DNA of 14,597 nt. Source: Pseudomonadota bacterium (GTDB lineage Bacteria > Pseudomonadota > Alphaproteobacteria > Azospirillales > Azospirillaceae). Where the stretch lies: assembly GCA_023416195.1 (NCBI GenBank), contig JAEZID010000080.1, positions 1 to 14,597 of the forward strand, in the 5' to 3' direction. Position numbers and translations under genes: made by a program. The notes under the pieces are model-generated. The model had not been told where the DNA came from and made no database searches. It was given only the letters and a program-made list of their open reading frames with translations. This document shows positions 1 through 10,852 of the stretch, piece by piece (the stretch's first letter is position 1; each line of letters begins with the position of its first letter).

Positions 1-733
1 CGGCGATGCTGGCGCTTGAGGTGAAGAACCCGCTGTCGGGCATCGGCGGCGCCGGCCAGCTGCTGGAGGAGAATGCCGGCGAGCAGGACCGCGTGCTGAC
101 CCGCCTGATCTGCGACGAGGCCGACCGCATCGTCGCGCTGGTCAACCGGATGGAGGTTTTCTCCGACGAGCGCCCGCTGGAGCGCGGCGCGGTGAACATC
201 CACACGGTGCTGGAGCATGTGCGCAAGGTGGCGCAGAGCGGCTTCGCCCGGAACATCCGCTTCGTCGAGCGGTACGACCCGTCGCTGCCTCCGGTCTATG
301 GCAACCGCGACCAGCTCATCCAGATTTTCCTGAACCTGATTAAAAATGCGGCAGAGGCTGCCCCGGAACCGGGCGGCGAGATCGTGCTCAGCACATCCTA
401 TCAGCACGGCGTGCGCATGGCCCTGGCGGGCGGCGACACGCGGCTGCATCTGCCGTTGCTCGTATCCGTTCAGGATAATGGCGACGGCATTCCGGAGGAT
501 CTGCGGTCGAACCTGTTCGATCCCTTCGTTACCACGAAGGTGAACGGAACTGGCCTCGGACTTGCATTGGTGGCGAAAATCATTGGCGACCACGGCGGCG
601 TCATCGAATTTGACAGCCAGCCGCGCCGCACCGTCTTCAAGGTCTCGCTGCCCATGTACGATGAATCGCAGAACACCGGCGATCCCGCTCCGGCCAACAG
701 CGTTCAAGGGTCCGGCGTTCGAGGGCTCCGCGG

Positions 734-737
<4 letters not shown>
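1..737 (+). CDS. ntrB: Nitrogen regulation sensor kinase NtrB (GlnL), 3' part; H-box histidine replaced by Leu
   Basis: This is the C-terminal part of the cytoplasmic PII-controlled kinase/phosphatase that sets NtrC phosphorylation. The N-terminal PAS sensor domain lies upstream of the window. The reading frame enters at base 3 (Ala-Met-Leu-Ala-Leu-Glu-Val-Lys-Asn-Pro). The visible part begins inside the H-box. An N-box (NLIKNAAEA), G1 box (DNGDGIP), F-box (LFDPFVTTK) and G2 box (GTGLGLAL) follow, so the ATP-binding domain is complete. The family H-box reads H-E-[IV]-K-N-P-L-S-G-I-R-G-A. Here the codon at 15-17 is CTT (Leu) where His is expected, and the motif continues SGIGGAG instead of SGIRGAA. 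The kinase may therefore be unable to autophosphorylate. The stop overlaps the ntrC start (ATGA), the usual ntrBC operon arrangement. The family assignment is certain; the functional state is not. Confidence 0.93.
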
Positions 738-2164
<1,427 letters not shown>

Positions 2165-2179
<15 letters not shown>

Positions 2180-2212
2180 GGCCGCGGGCGTCACCGCCAG
2201 CGTGCCTTTTTT
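2165..2212 (+). terminator. Candidate terminator after ntrC, with the stop codon inside the stem
   Basis: A perfect inverted repeat (arms 2165-2174 and 2177-2186; realistic stem 9 bp with a 4-base loop) spans the last ntrC codons and its TGA. A run of six T follows at 2207-2212, about 20 bases beyond the stem. That gap is longer than in a classical intrinsic terminator, though a weak GGCG/CGCC hairpin (2187-2198) lies between. It may separate ntrBC from ntrYX transcription. The hairpin is certain; the role is inferred. Confidence 0.4.
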
Positions 2213-2287
2213 GTGACACGGACGCCCATCCCCCTAGGTCGTAAGCCGCCTTGAGGAGACTGTCCGAAAGGCCGGGGGGCTTACCGC

Positions 2288-2317
2288 TTGGCAGCCCGGC
2301 AACAGCTGGTGTATCTT
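2288..2317 (+). promoter_or_regulatory. Candidate sigma-70 type promoter for ntrYX
   Basis: TTGGCA (2288-2293) and TATCTT (2312-2317) are separated by 18 bases, a moderate fit to -35 and -10 hexamers. They lie upstream of ntrY and beside a large inverted repeat. A start site about seven bases after the -10 would fall within that repeat. No sigma-54 GG-N10-GC spacing was found here. Assignment by eye only. Confidence 0.3.
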
Positions 2318-2342
2318 TCTGGCAACAATACCGGTTGCCAGA
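2318..2342. repeat. 9-bp-arm inverted repeat immediately before ntrY (operator or RNA hairpin)
   Basis: TCTGGCAAC (2318-2326) and GTTGCCAGA (2334-2342) are perfect inverted complements with a 7-base spacer, ending three bases before the ntrY ATG at 2346. It could be a dimeric repressor operator over the transcription start, or an mRNA hairpin over the ribosome-binding region. No purine-rich Shine-Dalgarno is otherwise visible ahead of ntrY. A partial echo (CCGGCAACAG) occurs at 2296-2305. It does not match the NtrC consensus TGCACC-N5-GGTGCA. Confidence 0.6.
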
Positions 2343-2345
2343 GTC

Positions 2346-4647
2346 ATGTCGCCTGCACCACCTGAAAACGCCACGGCCCGTTGGCAGCAGTTCCTCCGCT
2401 GGTCGGCCCGCGTCGGGTTGACCAAGCGGCTGGCGTTCGCGCTGTCCCTGGCCGCGCTGGCGGCGGGGTTCGCCACCTACACGGCGCTGACCGAAAGCGC
2501 GCCGTTCGGCGAGGCGAACCCGCGCACGGTCACCCTGCTGCTGACGCTTGACCTCGCGCTGCTGCTGCTGCTCGGCGTGCTGATCGCGCGGCGCATCGTG
2601 ACCATCTGGATCGGGCGGCGTCGGGGCCTCGCCGGGTCGCAGCTGCACGTTCGGCTGGTGCTGGTGTTCAGCCTTCTGGCGGTGGCGCCGGCCATCATCA
2701 TGGCGGCCTTCGCGACCGTGTTCTTCTACGTCGGCGTTCAGTCCTGGTTCAGCGACCGGGTGCGCACGGCGGTGAACGAATCCCTGGCCGTCGCCAGCGC
2801 CTACCTGCACGAGCACCAGCAGAACATCCGCGCCGACGCGCTCGCCATGGCCAACGACCTGAACCAGGAGGCGGCGCGGCTGGCCAGCGATCCCGACCGG
2901 TTCGAGCAGGTGGTCGCCACCCAGGCCATGCTGCGCGCCCTGTCGGAGGCCATCGTCTTCAACGGCACGACCGGCTCGATCCTGGCGCGGTCCGGCTACA
3001 CCTTCACGCTGGAATTCGACCCGATTCCGGAAGACAAGCTGATGATGGCCCGCCGGGGCGAGGTGGTGCTGATCATCAGCGAGAACGACGACCGCGTGCG
3101 CGCGCTGGTCCGGCTCGACCGCTACGCCGAAACCTACCTGTACGTCGGCCGCATGGTGGAACCGCGCGTTCTCTCGCACATGGCCTCCGCGCAGGGGGCC
3201 GTGCAGGAGTACGCCGCCCTGGAAAGCCAGCGCGGCAGCCTTCAGATCACCTTCACCCTGATCTTCCTGGTCGTGGCCCTGCTGCTGCTGCTGGCCGCCG
3301 TGTGGGCCGGCCTGATCTTCGCGACCAAGCTGGCGCGGCCGATCAGCGCCCTGATCGGCGCAGCGGAGCGCGTGCGCGCCGGCGACCTGACCGTGCGCGT
3401 CACCGAGCCGCCGGGCGAGGACGAGCTTGGCCTGCTGTCGCGCGCCTTCAACCGCATGACGACGGAGATCGAAAGCCAGCGGCACGAGCTGCTGTCGGCC
3501 AACCGCCTGATGGACGAACGCCGCCGCTTCACCGAAACGGTGCTGGCCGGCGTGTCGGCGGGCGTGTTCGGCCTGGACGCCGAAGGGCGGATCAACCTGC
3601 CGAACCGGTCGGCGGCGCGGCTGCTGGGCGTCGAGGATCCGGAAACGCTGATCGGGCGCAAGCTGGCCGACCTGTCGCCGGAAATGGGCGACCTGCTGGA
3701 CAACGCGCCGAAGCGGCCGGGCCGCGTGGTGCAGGACCAGATCCAGGTCCGCCGTCCGGGCGGCGTGCCGCTGACCCTGCTGGTGCGCATCACCGCCGAG
3801 GGACGGTCGAGCGCCGGAGAGGTGCGCGGCTACGTCGTGACCTTCGACGACATCACCGAACTGGTGTCCGCGCAGCGCAAGGCCGCCTGGGCCGACGTGG
3901 CGCGGCGCATCGCGCACGAGATCAAGAACCCGCTGACGCCGATCCAGCTGTCGGCGGAACGGCTGCGCCGCAAGTACCTGAAGGAGATCACCTCCGACAC
4001 CGAGGTCTTCACCATGTGCACGGACACCATCGTGCGGCAGGTGGACGACATCCGGCGCATGGTGGACGAATTCTCGGCCTTCGCGCGCATGCCGCAGCCG
4101 GTGATGAAACCCTGCAACATCAACGACCTCGTCCGGCAGGCGGTGTTCCTGCAATCGAGCGCGCACGCCGGCCGGATCAAGTTCGAGATGGAGCTTCCCC
4201 CCGGCCCGCTGACCGTGCCCTGCGACAGCCGGCAGATCAGCCAGGCGCTGACCAACCTGTTGCAGAACGCCGCCGACGCCATCGAGGGGCGGCCGGCGCC
4301 GGCGGACGGGTCGGACCTGCCGCCGGGCGCGGTGGCGATCCGGGTGAAGGCGGACGAGGAGCGCGTGGTCCTGACCGTCGAGGACAACGGCAAGGGCCTG
4401 CCCACCGAGGAGCGGGACCGGCTGACCGAACCCTACGTGACGACGCGGGCCAAGGGCACCGGCCTGGGCCTCGCCATCGTCAAGAAGATCATGGAAGACC
4501 ATGGCGGCGTGCTGACCCTGGAGGACCGCGAAGGCGGCGGGGCGCGCGTCGGCCTGGTGATCCCGAACACCTCATTGGCCGAGGGCGACGCCCGAGGCGG
4601 CAGCGACACGCCGGCGGAGACCGGTGGAGAGAAGAGGCAAGCAGCCC

Positions 4648-4658
<11 letters not shown>
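2346..4658 (+). CDS. ntrY: Membrane sensor histidine kinase NtrY
   Basis: Sensor kinase of 770 residues, partner of NtrX, implicated in alphaproteobacteria in nitrogen/nitrate and redox-linked control. Hydrophobic segments at about 26-48, 62-82 and 101-130 are followed by an extracytoplasmic region of about 170 residues and a further membrane segment at 302-326. HAMP (about 326-380), PAS (about 392-505) and HisKA domains come next, with phospho-acceptor H524 in RRIAHEIKNPLTP. The ATPase domain has an N-box (NLLQNAADAIEG), G1 (VEDNGKGLP), F-box (LTEPYVTTRAKG) and G2 (GTGLGLAIVKK). All catalytic motifs are intact, in contrast to NtrB upstream. The ATG at 2346 leaves a weak ribosome-binding site; the first 25 residues are polar and precede the first membrane helix as expected. 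The 3' end overlaps ntrX by 11 bases. Confidence 0.96.
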
Positions 4659-6048
<1,390 letters not shown>

Positions 6049-6061
6049 AAGACCGTCCTCC

Positions 6062-6080
6062 CTCCCCCTCTGCGGGGGAG
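6062..6080 (+). terminator. Candidate terminator-like hairpin after ntrX
   Basis: CTCCCCC (6062-6068) pairs perfectly with GGGGGAG (6074-6080) around a five-base loop, 14 bases past the ntrX stop. No T-run follows, so it may be a transcription-attenuating or mRNA-stabilising hairpin. A smaller stem GCCCG/CGGGC (6139-6143 with 6149-6153) lies closer to trkA. The 125-base gap 6049-6173 holds nothing else I can support. Confidence 0.4.
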
Positions 6081-6173
6081 AGCGGAACGGCCGGCCTTGG
6101 TGCCTCGCCCGCTTGGTGCTAACCTCCCCGGCTTGAATGCCCGGCAAACGGGCGGGGGAAGGGTGAAGGGGCC

Positions 6174-7550
6174 GTGAAGGTCATCGTCTGCGGAGCCGGT
6201 CAGGTCGGCTCGAACATCGCGCGTTATCTGGCGTCCGAAGGCAATCACGTCACCGTGATCGACCAGTCGGCCGAGCTGATCCAGCGCATCAGCGACACCC
6301 TGGACGTCCAGGCCCTGGTCGGCCACGCCTCGCATCCCGACGTGCTGGAAGCGGCCGGGGCGGGCGAGAGCGACATGATCATCGCGGTCACCCAGATCGA
6401 CGAGATCAACATGGTCGCCTGCGAGGTGGCGCACGCGCTGTTCAACGTGCCCACCAAGATCGCGCGCGTGCGCAACCAGAGCTACCTGAAGCCGATCTGG
6501 GCCAACCTGTTCAGCCGCGACCACCTGCCGATCGACGTCATCATCTCGCCGGAGATCGCGGTGGCGCGGGCCATCGCCCGCCGGCTCCAGGTGCCGGGCG
6601 CCTTCGACATGATCCCGCTGGCCGACGGCAAGGTGCGCGTGGTCGGCGTGCTGTGCACCGAGACCTGTCCGGTCCTGCACACGCCGCTGCGCCAGCTGAC
6701 CGGCCTGTTCCCGGATCTGGGGCTGGAGGTCGTGGCGATCATCCGCAACGACAAGTCGATCATCCCCACCGGCGACGACCAGATGCTGCCCGGCGACGAG
6801 GTCTATTTCGTCTGCGACAACCGGCACCTGAGCCGCAGCATGGCCGCCTTCGGGCACGAGGAGGTGGAGGCGCGGCGCATCATCATCCTGGGCGGCGGCA
6901 ACATCGGCCTCTGTCTCGCGGAGGAATTGGAGGCCAACTACTCCCACGTCGCCGCCCGCATCATCGAGGTGAACCGCACCCGCGCGCAGTATGTGGCGCA
7001 ACGCCTGTCGCGTACGATGGTGCTGCACGGCGACGGCCTCGATCCCGAGATCCTGGAGGAAGCCAACGTCCGCGCGACGGAGACGGTGGTCGCCGTCACC
7101 AACGACGACGAGGGCAACATCCTGTCCTCGCTGCTCGCCAAGCGGTACGGCGCGCGGCGCGTCATCACGCTGATCAACAAGACGTCCTATTCGGCGCTGG
7201 TCACGCCGCTGGGCATCGACGCCATCGTCAGCCCGCGCGCCATCACCGTGTCGAACATCCTGCAGCACGTCCGGCGCGGCCGCATCCGCGCCGTGCACAG
7301 CCTGCGCGAGGGCTTCGCCGAGGTGATCGAGGCGGAGGCGCTGGAAACCTCCGCCGTCGTCAACACGCCGCTGAAGGACATCAACCTGCCGTCCGGCGTG
7401 ATCGTCGGCGCCATCGTGCGCGGCGACGACGTGATCATCCCGCGTCCCAACACGGTCATCCGGCCGAAGGACCGCGTCATCATCCTCGCCACCGTCGGGC
7501 AGGTGAAGAAGGTGGAGAAGATGTTCGCGGTTCGTCTTGAATTTTTCTGA
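6174..7550 (+). CDS. trkA: Trk potassium uptake NAD-binding regulatory protein TrkA
   Basis: Cytoplasmic gating subunit of 458 residues of the Trk potassium-uptake system; it binds NAD(H) or nucleotides and assembles as a ring on TrkH/TrkG. It has two tandem RCK modules. RCK-N1 (about 1-130) opens with GAGQVG (7-12) and the ribose-binding acidic residue D30. RCK-C1 covers about 140-225. RCK-N2 (about 233-355) has LGGGNIG (239-245) and acidic E265. RCK-C2 covers about 370-455. This duplicated layout and length match TrkA, not the single-domain KtrA/TrkA-C proteins. The start is GTG 6174, preceded by GAAGGG. No trkH is in the window. Its position after ntrX recurs in alphaproteobacteria, where ntrYX-trkA may be co-transcribed. 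Confidence 0.95.
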   Translation: MKVIVCGAGQVGSNIARYLASEGNHVTVIDQSAELIQRISDTLDVQALVGHASHPDVLEAAGAGESDMIIAVTQIDEINMVACEVAHALFNVPTKIARVRNQSYLKPIWANLFSRDHLPIDVIISPEIAVARAIARRLQVPGAFDMIPLADGKVRVVGVLCTETCPVLHTPLRQLTGLFPDLGLEVVAIIRNDKSIIPTGDDQMLPGDEVYFVCDNRHLSRSMAAFGHEEVEARRIIILGGGNIGLCLAEELEANYSHVAARIIEVNRTRAQYVAQRLSRTMVLHGDGLDPEILEEANVRATETVVAVTNDDEGNILSSLLAKRYGARRVITLINKTSYSALVTPLGIDAIVSPRAITVSNILQHVRRGRIRAVHSLREGFAEVIEAEALETSAVVNTPLKDINLPSGVIVGAIVRGDDVIIPRPNTVIRPKDRVIILATVGQVKKVEKMFAVRLEFF

Positions 7551-7566
7551 TCGCTACCCTTATAGT
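7537..7566 (+). promoter_or_regulatory. Candidate promoter in the trkA 3' end, driving the aminotransferase gene
   Basis: TTGAAT (7537-7542) and TATAGT (7561-7566) are separated by 18 bases in a locally AT-rich patch of an otherwise GC-rich window. This is the best sigma-70-like match I see. Transcription would start near 7573, giving a leader of about 15 bases to the ATG at 7588. The -35 element lies inside the trkA coding sequence. Confidence 0.45.
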
Positions 7567-7587
7567 TTGGACCACGAACAAATCATC

Positions 7588-8460
7588 ATGGCTCGATGGG
7601 CATACGTCAACGGCCGCTACCTGCCGCACCGGCAGGCGGCGGTGCACGTGGAGGACCGCGGCTTTCAGTTCGCCGACGGCGTCTACGAGGTGGTCACCCT
7701 CCTCGACGGGCGCTTCGCGGACATGGACGGCCACATGGAACGGCTCGGGCGCAGCCTGACGGAACTGCGGATACCCTGGCCCGTTTCCCCGCGGACCTTG
7801 GCGATGATCGCGCGGGAATTGGTGCGCCGGAACGGGATCATGAACGGATCGGTCTACATCCAGGTCACGCGGGGCGTCGCGCCGCGCGACTTCAAGTTCC
7901 CGCCGGACGCCGAGCCGACGCTGGTCCTGACGGCCAAGCGCGTGACCGCCTTCGCCAAGCCGGAACAGCTGGAGCGGGGCGTTTCGGTCATCACCGTGCC
8001 GGACATCCGCTGGGGCCGTTGCGACATCAAGACAGTCGGGCTGCTGGCCCCGGTGCTCGCCAAGCAGCAGGCGGCCGAGGCGGGCGCCTTCGAAGCCTGG
8101 ATGATCGATGCCGACGGCATGGTGACGGAGGGAAGCTCGTCCAACGCCTGGATCGTGACGGGGGAGGGGCGGGTGGTCACCCGGCCGCCGTCGAACCGGA
8201 TTCTGAACGGAATCACGCGCCTGTCGCTGCTGCGGCTGGCGGCGGCGCGCGGATTGCCGGTGGAAGAACGCCCCTTCACCGTGGCGGAGGCGCTGGCGGC
8301 GCGCGAGGCGTTCCTGTCCTCGGCCGGGACCTTCGCCATGCCGGTGACGCGCATCGACGGCAAGCCGGTCGGCGACGGCAAGCCGGGGCCGGTCACCATG
8401 GCGCTGCGGCAGGCCTATCTGGATTATGTGGCCGGCCAGACGGCGGGGATGCCGGCATGA
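7588..8460 (+). CDS. dat: D-amino-acid aminotransferase family protein (fold-type IV PLP enzyme)
   Basis: PLP-dependent class IV aminotransferase of 290 residues, most like D-alanine aminotransferase, which interconverts D-Ala and D-Glu with their keto acids. The N-terminus (MARWAYVNGRYLP) and the segment VHVEDRGFQFADGVYEV are typical. The PLP lysine is K148 in GRCDIKTVGLL, close to position 145 of the Bacillus enzyme. The cofactor/substrate loop VTEGSSSNAW and the segment NRILNGITR are present. ATG 7588 fits the family N-terminus; an in-frame TTG at 7537 would add 17 residues inside trkA and ahead of the putative promoter. No clear Shine-Dalgarno is visible. The 3' end overlaps the HAD gene (ATGA). 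Branched-chain aminotransferase or aminodeoxychorismate lyase are close relatives, so the substrate is inferred. Confidence 0.88.
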   Translation: MARWAYVNGRYLPHRQAAVHVEDRGFQFADGVYEVVTLLDGRFADMDGHMERLGRSLTELRIPWPVSPRTLAMIARELVRRNGIMNGSVYIQVTRGVAPRDFKFPPDAEPTLVLTAKRVTAFAKPEQLERGVSVITVPDIRWGRCDIKTVGLLAPVLAKQQAAEAGAFEAWMIDADGMVTEGSSSNAWIVTGEGRVVTRPPSNRILNGITRLSLLRLAAARGLPVEERPFTVAEALAAREAFLSSAGTFAMPVTRIDGKPVGDGKPGPVTMALRQAYLDYVAGQTAGMPA

Positions 8461-9176
8461 CCGCGATTCGGACCGACGTTCCGCTGCCCAAGGCGGTCCT
8501 GTACGACTGGGACAACACGCTGGTGGACAATTGGGGCACCGTGCGCGCCGCGCTGAACCACGCCCTGGTGACCTTCGGCCGCGCCCCCTGGACCGAATCC
8601 GAGGCGCGCGAGCGCATCAAGCAGTCCATGCGCGACAGCTTCCCCCGGCTGTTCGGCGACCGCTGGACCGAGGCGCGCGACGTCTTCCAAGGCTATTTCG
8701 CCGAGCATCATCTGGAGCATCTGCGCTCCCTGCCGGGTGCGGAAACGTTGCTGAAGGCCCTCGCCGAGCGCGGGATCTATCAGGCGGTGGTGTCGAACAA
8801 GACCGGCCGCTTCCTGCGCGCCGAGGCCGACGCGCTGGGCTGGACCGGCTATTTCGGCCGTCTGGTCGGCGCCCAGGACGCCGAGTTCGACAAGCCGCAC
8901 GCCGCCCCGGTGCGGATGGCGCTGGAACCGGCGGGGATCGAACCGGGGCCGGAGGTCTGGTTCGTCGGCGACGCCGATGTCGATATGGAATGTGCCCATG
9001 GCGCGGGGATGGTCCCGGTGCTAATAGGGTCCGGCGAGGGGAGTGGTTTCGGTCAATTCCCGCCGGCTCACCGCTATGACACCTGCGATGCGCTGTGTGG
9101 CTTGGTGGGAAGCCGTGGTGATACCATATCGGTTCGGGTGGGGGTCGAGACGGTTGCAACGAATACCGGACCTTAA
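8457..9176 (+). CDS. HAD-superfamily hydrolase, phosphoglycolate-phosphatase-like
   Basis: Protein of 239 residues with the four HAD motifs in order: nucleophile D17 and acid D19 in LYDWDNTLVDN, S113 in VVSNKTG, K146 in FDKPHAAP, and acidic D172/D176 in VGDADVDME. The helical cap between motifs I and II (about 25-95) is the C1 type found in Gph-like phosphatases. The substrate cannot be read from sequence. It overlaps the aminotransferase stop by ATGA, so the two are probably co-translated. The last 20-25 residues (from about Gly218) continue past the usual HAD core and are less conserved-looking; this stretch of DNA may also carry promoter elements for hfq. The 64-base gap to hfq contains a hairpin described separately. 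Confidence 0.85.
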   Translation: MTAIRTDVPLPKAVLYDWDNTLVDNWGTVRAALNHALVTFGRAPWTESEARERIKQSMRDSFPRLFGDRWTEARDVFQGYFAEHHLEHLRSLPGAETLLKALAERGIYQAVVSNKTGRFLRAEADALGWTGYFGRLVGAQDAEFDKPHAAPVRMALEPAGIEPGPEVWFVGDADVDMECAHGAGMVPVLIGSGEGSGFGQFPPAHRYDTCDALCGLVGSRGDTISVRVGVETVATNTGP

Positions 9177-9190
9177 CGCTGTGGGGACGT

Positions 9191-9210
9191 GGGCTCCGGG
9201 ACAGGAGCCC
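9191..9210 (+). promoter_or_regulatory. Hairpin in the hfq 5' leader
   Basis: GGGCTCC (9191-9197) and GGAGCCC (9204-9210) form a perfect 7-bp stem with the six-base loop GGGACA, 30 bases ahead of the hfq ATG and just 5' of its GAAGGGG ribosome-binding site (9224-9230). It could terminate upstream transcripts (no T-run follows) or be a leader structure involved in hfq control. Hfq autoregulation is known in other bacteria. Confidence 0.4.
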
Positions 9211-9240
9211 CAAGAACACTGAAGAAGGGGGCGACATAAA

Positions 9241-9489
9241 ATGTCTGAAAAAAGCCAAAATGTGCAGGACGTGTTTCTCAACCACGTCCGTAAGAACAAG
9301 ACTCCCGTGACCGTTTTTCTTGTGAACGGCGTTAAACTTCAGGGGATCATCACCTGGTTCGACAACTTCTCCGTCCTGCTGCGGCGCGACGCGCATTCGC
9401 AGCTGGTCTACAAGCATGCAATCTCCACCGTGATGCCTGCTCACCCGATTCAACTTTTCGAGCCGCCCAAGGAAGGTGAAAGCGTCTGA
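9241..9489 (+). CDS. hfq: RNA chaperone Hfq
   Basis: Small Sm-like protein of 82 residues that forms hexameric rings and helps small RNAs pair with mRNAs. The Sm1 region (FLNHVRKNKTPVTVFLVNGVK, about 12-32, by position) and the Sm2 motif with YKHAIST are intact, as is the downstream segment carrying the phenylalanine and aspartate of TWFDNFSVLL. It has the short C-terminal tail usual in alphaproteobacteria, unlike the longer E. coli tail. A clear Shine-Dalgarno (9224-9230) precedes the ATG. The hflX frame starts before the hfq stop, giving the widespread hfq-hflX operon. Confidence 0.98.
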   Translation: MSEKSQNVQDVFLNHVRKNKTPVTVFLVNGVKLQGIITWFDNFSVLLRRDAHSQLVYKHAISTVMPAHPIQLFEPPKEGESV

Positions 9490-10801
9490 CCTTTCGACCA
9501 ATGGCGACGGCCGGGCGCCCAACGCCTCCGGCCGGGCCATCGTGGTCCACCCCGTCCTCCGCAATGAGACGGACGGGGCTTTGCGTCCTCCCGAATCCTG
9601 CCTCGACGAGGCGGTGGGCCTTGCGCTCGCCATCGAACTGGATGTCGTGCACGCCGAATGCGTGCGGGTGAACCGCCCGCAACCATCGACGCTGCTGGGA
9701 TCCGGCACCGTCGAGCACCTCGCCCAAGTGGTCGAGGAGACGGAGGCTTCCCTTGTCATCATGGACCATGCCCTGTCGCCGGTTCAGCAGCGCAACCTGG
9801 AAAAGGGGCTGAAGGCGAAGGTCATCGACCGCACCGGCCTGATCCTGGAGATCTTCGGCGCGCGCGCCCGCACGCGCGAAGGCATGCTCCAGGTCGAGCT
9901 GGCGGCGCTGACCTACCAGAAGTCGCGGCTGGTGCGGTCCTGGACCCACCTGGAACGCCAGCGCGGCGGCTTCGGCTTCCTGGGCGGCCCCGGCGAATCG
10001 CAGCTTGAGATCGACCGCCGCCTGATCGGCGACCGCATCATCAAGATTAAGAAGGAGCTGGACGAAGTCCGCCGCACCCGCGGCCTGCACCGCAAGGCGC
10101 GCGCCAAGGTGCCGTACCCGGTGGTGGCGCTGGTCGGCTACACCAACGCCGGCAAGTCCACGCTGTTCAACCGGCTGGCCAACGCCGACGTGTTCGCCAA
10201 GGATCTGCTGTTCGCCACGCTGGATCCGACCATGCGTCAGGTCACGCTGCCGTCGGGCCGCAAGGTGATCCTGTCGGACACGGTGGGCTTCATCTCCGAC
10301 CTGCCGCACGGCCTCGTCGCCGCCTTCCGCGCCACGCTGGAGGAGGTGGATGCCGCCGACATCATCCTGCACGTCCGGGACATATCGCACATCGACACCG
10401 ACGCCCAGAAGGCCGACGTGCACGAGGTGATGCGCGACATGGGCATCGACCCGGACGAGGACGAGCGCGTGATCGAAGTGCTGAACAAGATCGACGCGCT
10501 GGACGGGGAGGCGCGGGACGCGGTGCTGGCGCAGACCAGCCGCAACCCGCGGGCGGTGGCCGTGTCCGCCCTGACCGGGGGCGGCATCGACGATCTCGAC
10601 CGGCTGCTCGACCAGCGCATGAACGCGCACCGGCAGGTGGTCGACCTGTCGGTCAAGCTGGACGACGGGGCGGCCCTGGCCTGGCTCTACGCCAAGAGCG
10701 AGGTTCTGGAGCGCCGCGACGACGAGGAGCAGGCCCACCTGCACGTCGCCATCGACCCGGCCGACCTCGCGCGGTTCGAGAAGCGTTTCGCGCAAGGCTG
10801 A
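9476..10801 (+). CDS. hflX: GTPase HflX, ribosome-associated
   Basis: GTPase of up to 441 residues that binds the 50S subunit and splits stalled or stress-damaged ribosomes. The N-terminal HflX domain (about 20-205) includes the nucleotide-binding GSGTVE and the glycine-rich linker RGGFGFLGGPGESQLE (163-178). The G domain has G1 GYTNAGKS (221-228), G2 DPTMR, G3 DTVGF (268-272), G4 NKID (337-340) and G5 SALTG (364-368). The start is uncertain. GTG 9476 gives a 14-base overlap with hfq, but AAGGAAG lies directly against it with no spacer; an in-frame GTG at 9542 would shorten the protein by 22 residues. Translation may be re-initiated by ribosomes ending hfq. Confidence 0.95.
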   Translation: MKASDLSTNGDGRAPNASGRAIVVHPVLRNETDGALRPPESCLDEAVGLALAIELDVVHAECVRVNRPQPSTLLGSGTVEHLAQVVEETEASLVIMDHALSPVQQRNLEKGLKAKVIDRTGLILEIFGARARTREGMLQVELAALTYQKSRLVRSWTHLERQRGGFGFLGGPGESQLEIDRRLIGDRIIKIKKELDEVRRTRGLHRKARAKVPYPVVALVGYTNAGKSTLFNRLANADVFAKDLLFATLDPTMRQVTLPSGRKVILSDTVGFISDLPHGLVAAFRATLEEVDAADIILHVRDISHIDTDAQKADVHEVMRDMGIDPDEDERVIEVLNKIDALDGEARDAVLAQTSRNPRAVAVSALTGGGIDDLDRLLDQRMNAHRQVVDLSVKLDDGAALAWLYAKSEVLERRDDEEQAHLHVAIDPADLARFEKRFAQG

Positions 10802-10805
10802 GCGT

Positions 10806-10852
10806 TCGGGCGCGGCGGGGCGTTCGTCCACGCGACGACGTGCCGCGCCCGA
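10806..10852 (+). terminator. Long GC-rich hairpin downstream of hflX
   Basis: TCGGGCGCGGC (10806-10816) is perfectly complementary to GCCGCGCCCGA (10842-10852), an 11-bp stem with a 25-base loop, four bases past the hflX stop. Only a pyrimidine stretch (TCCCTCTCT) follows, so it is a weak intrinsic terminator or an mRNA 3'-end stabiliser. The rest of the gap to 10965 holds short overlapping inverted repeats (10928-10948) and the ribosome-binding site of the next gene. Confidence 0.45.

Noticed and set aside
2288..2342. Sigma-54 promoter ahead of ntrY
   Set aside because: The TGGCA and TTGC elements are present but the GG-to-GC distance is 14 bases instead of 10.
9102..9130. Promoter for hfq inside the HAD 3' end (TTGGTG-N17-CATATC)
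   Set aside because: Both hexamers are poor matches; not strong enough to list as a feature.
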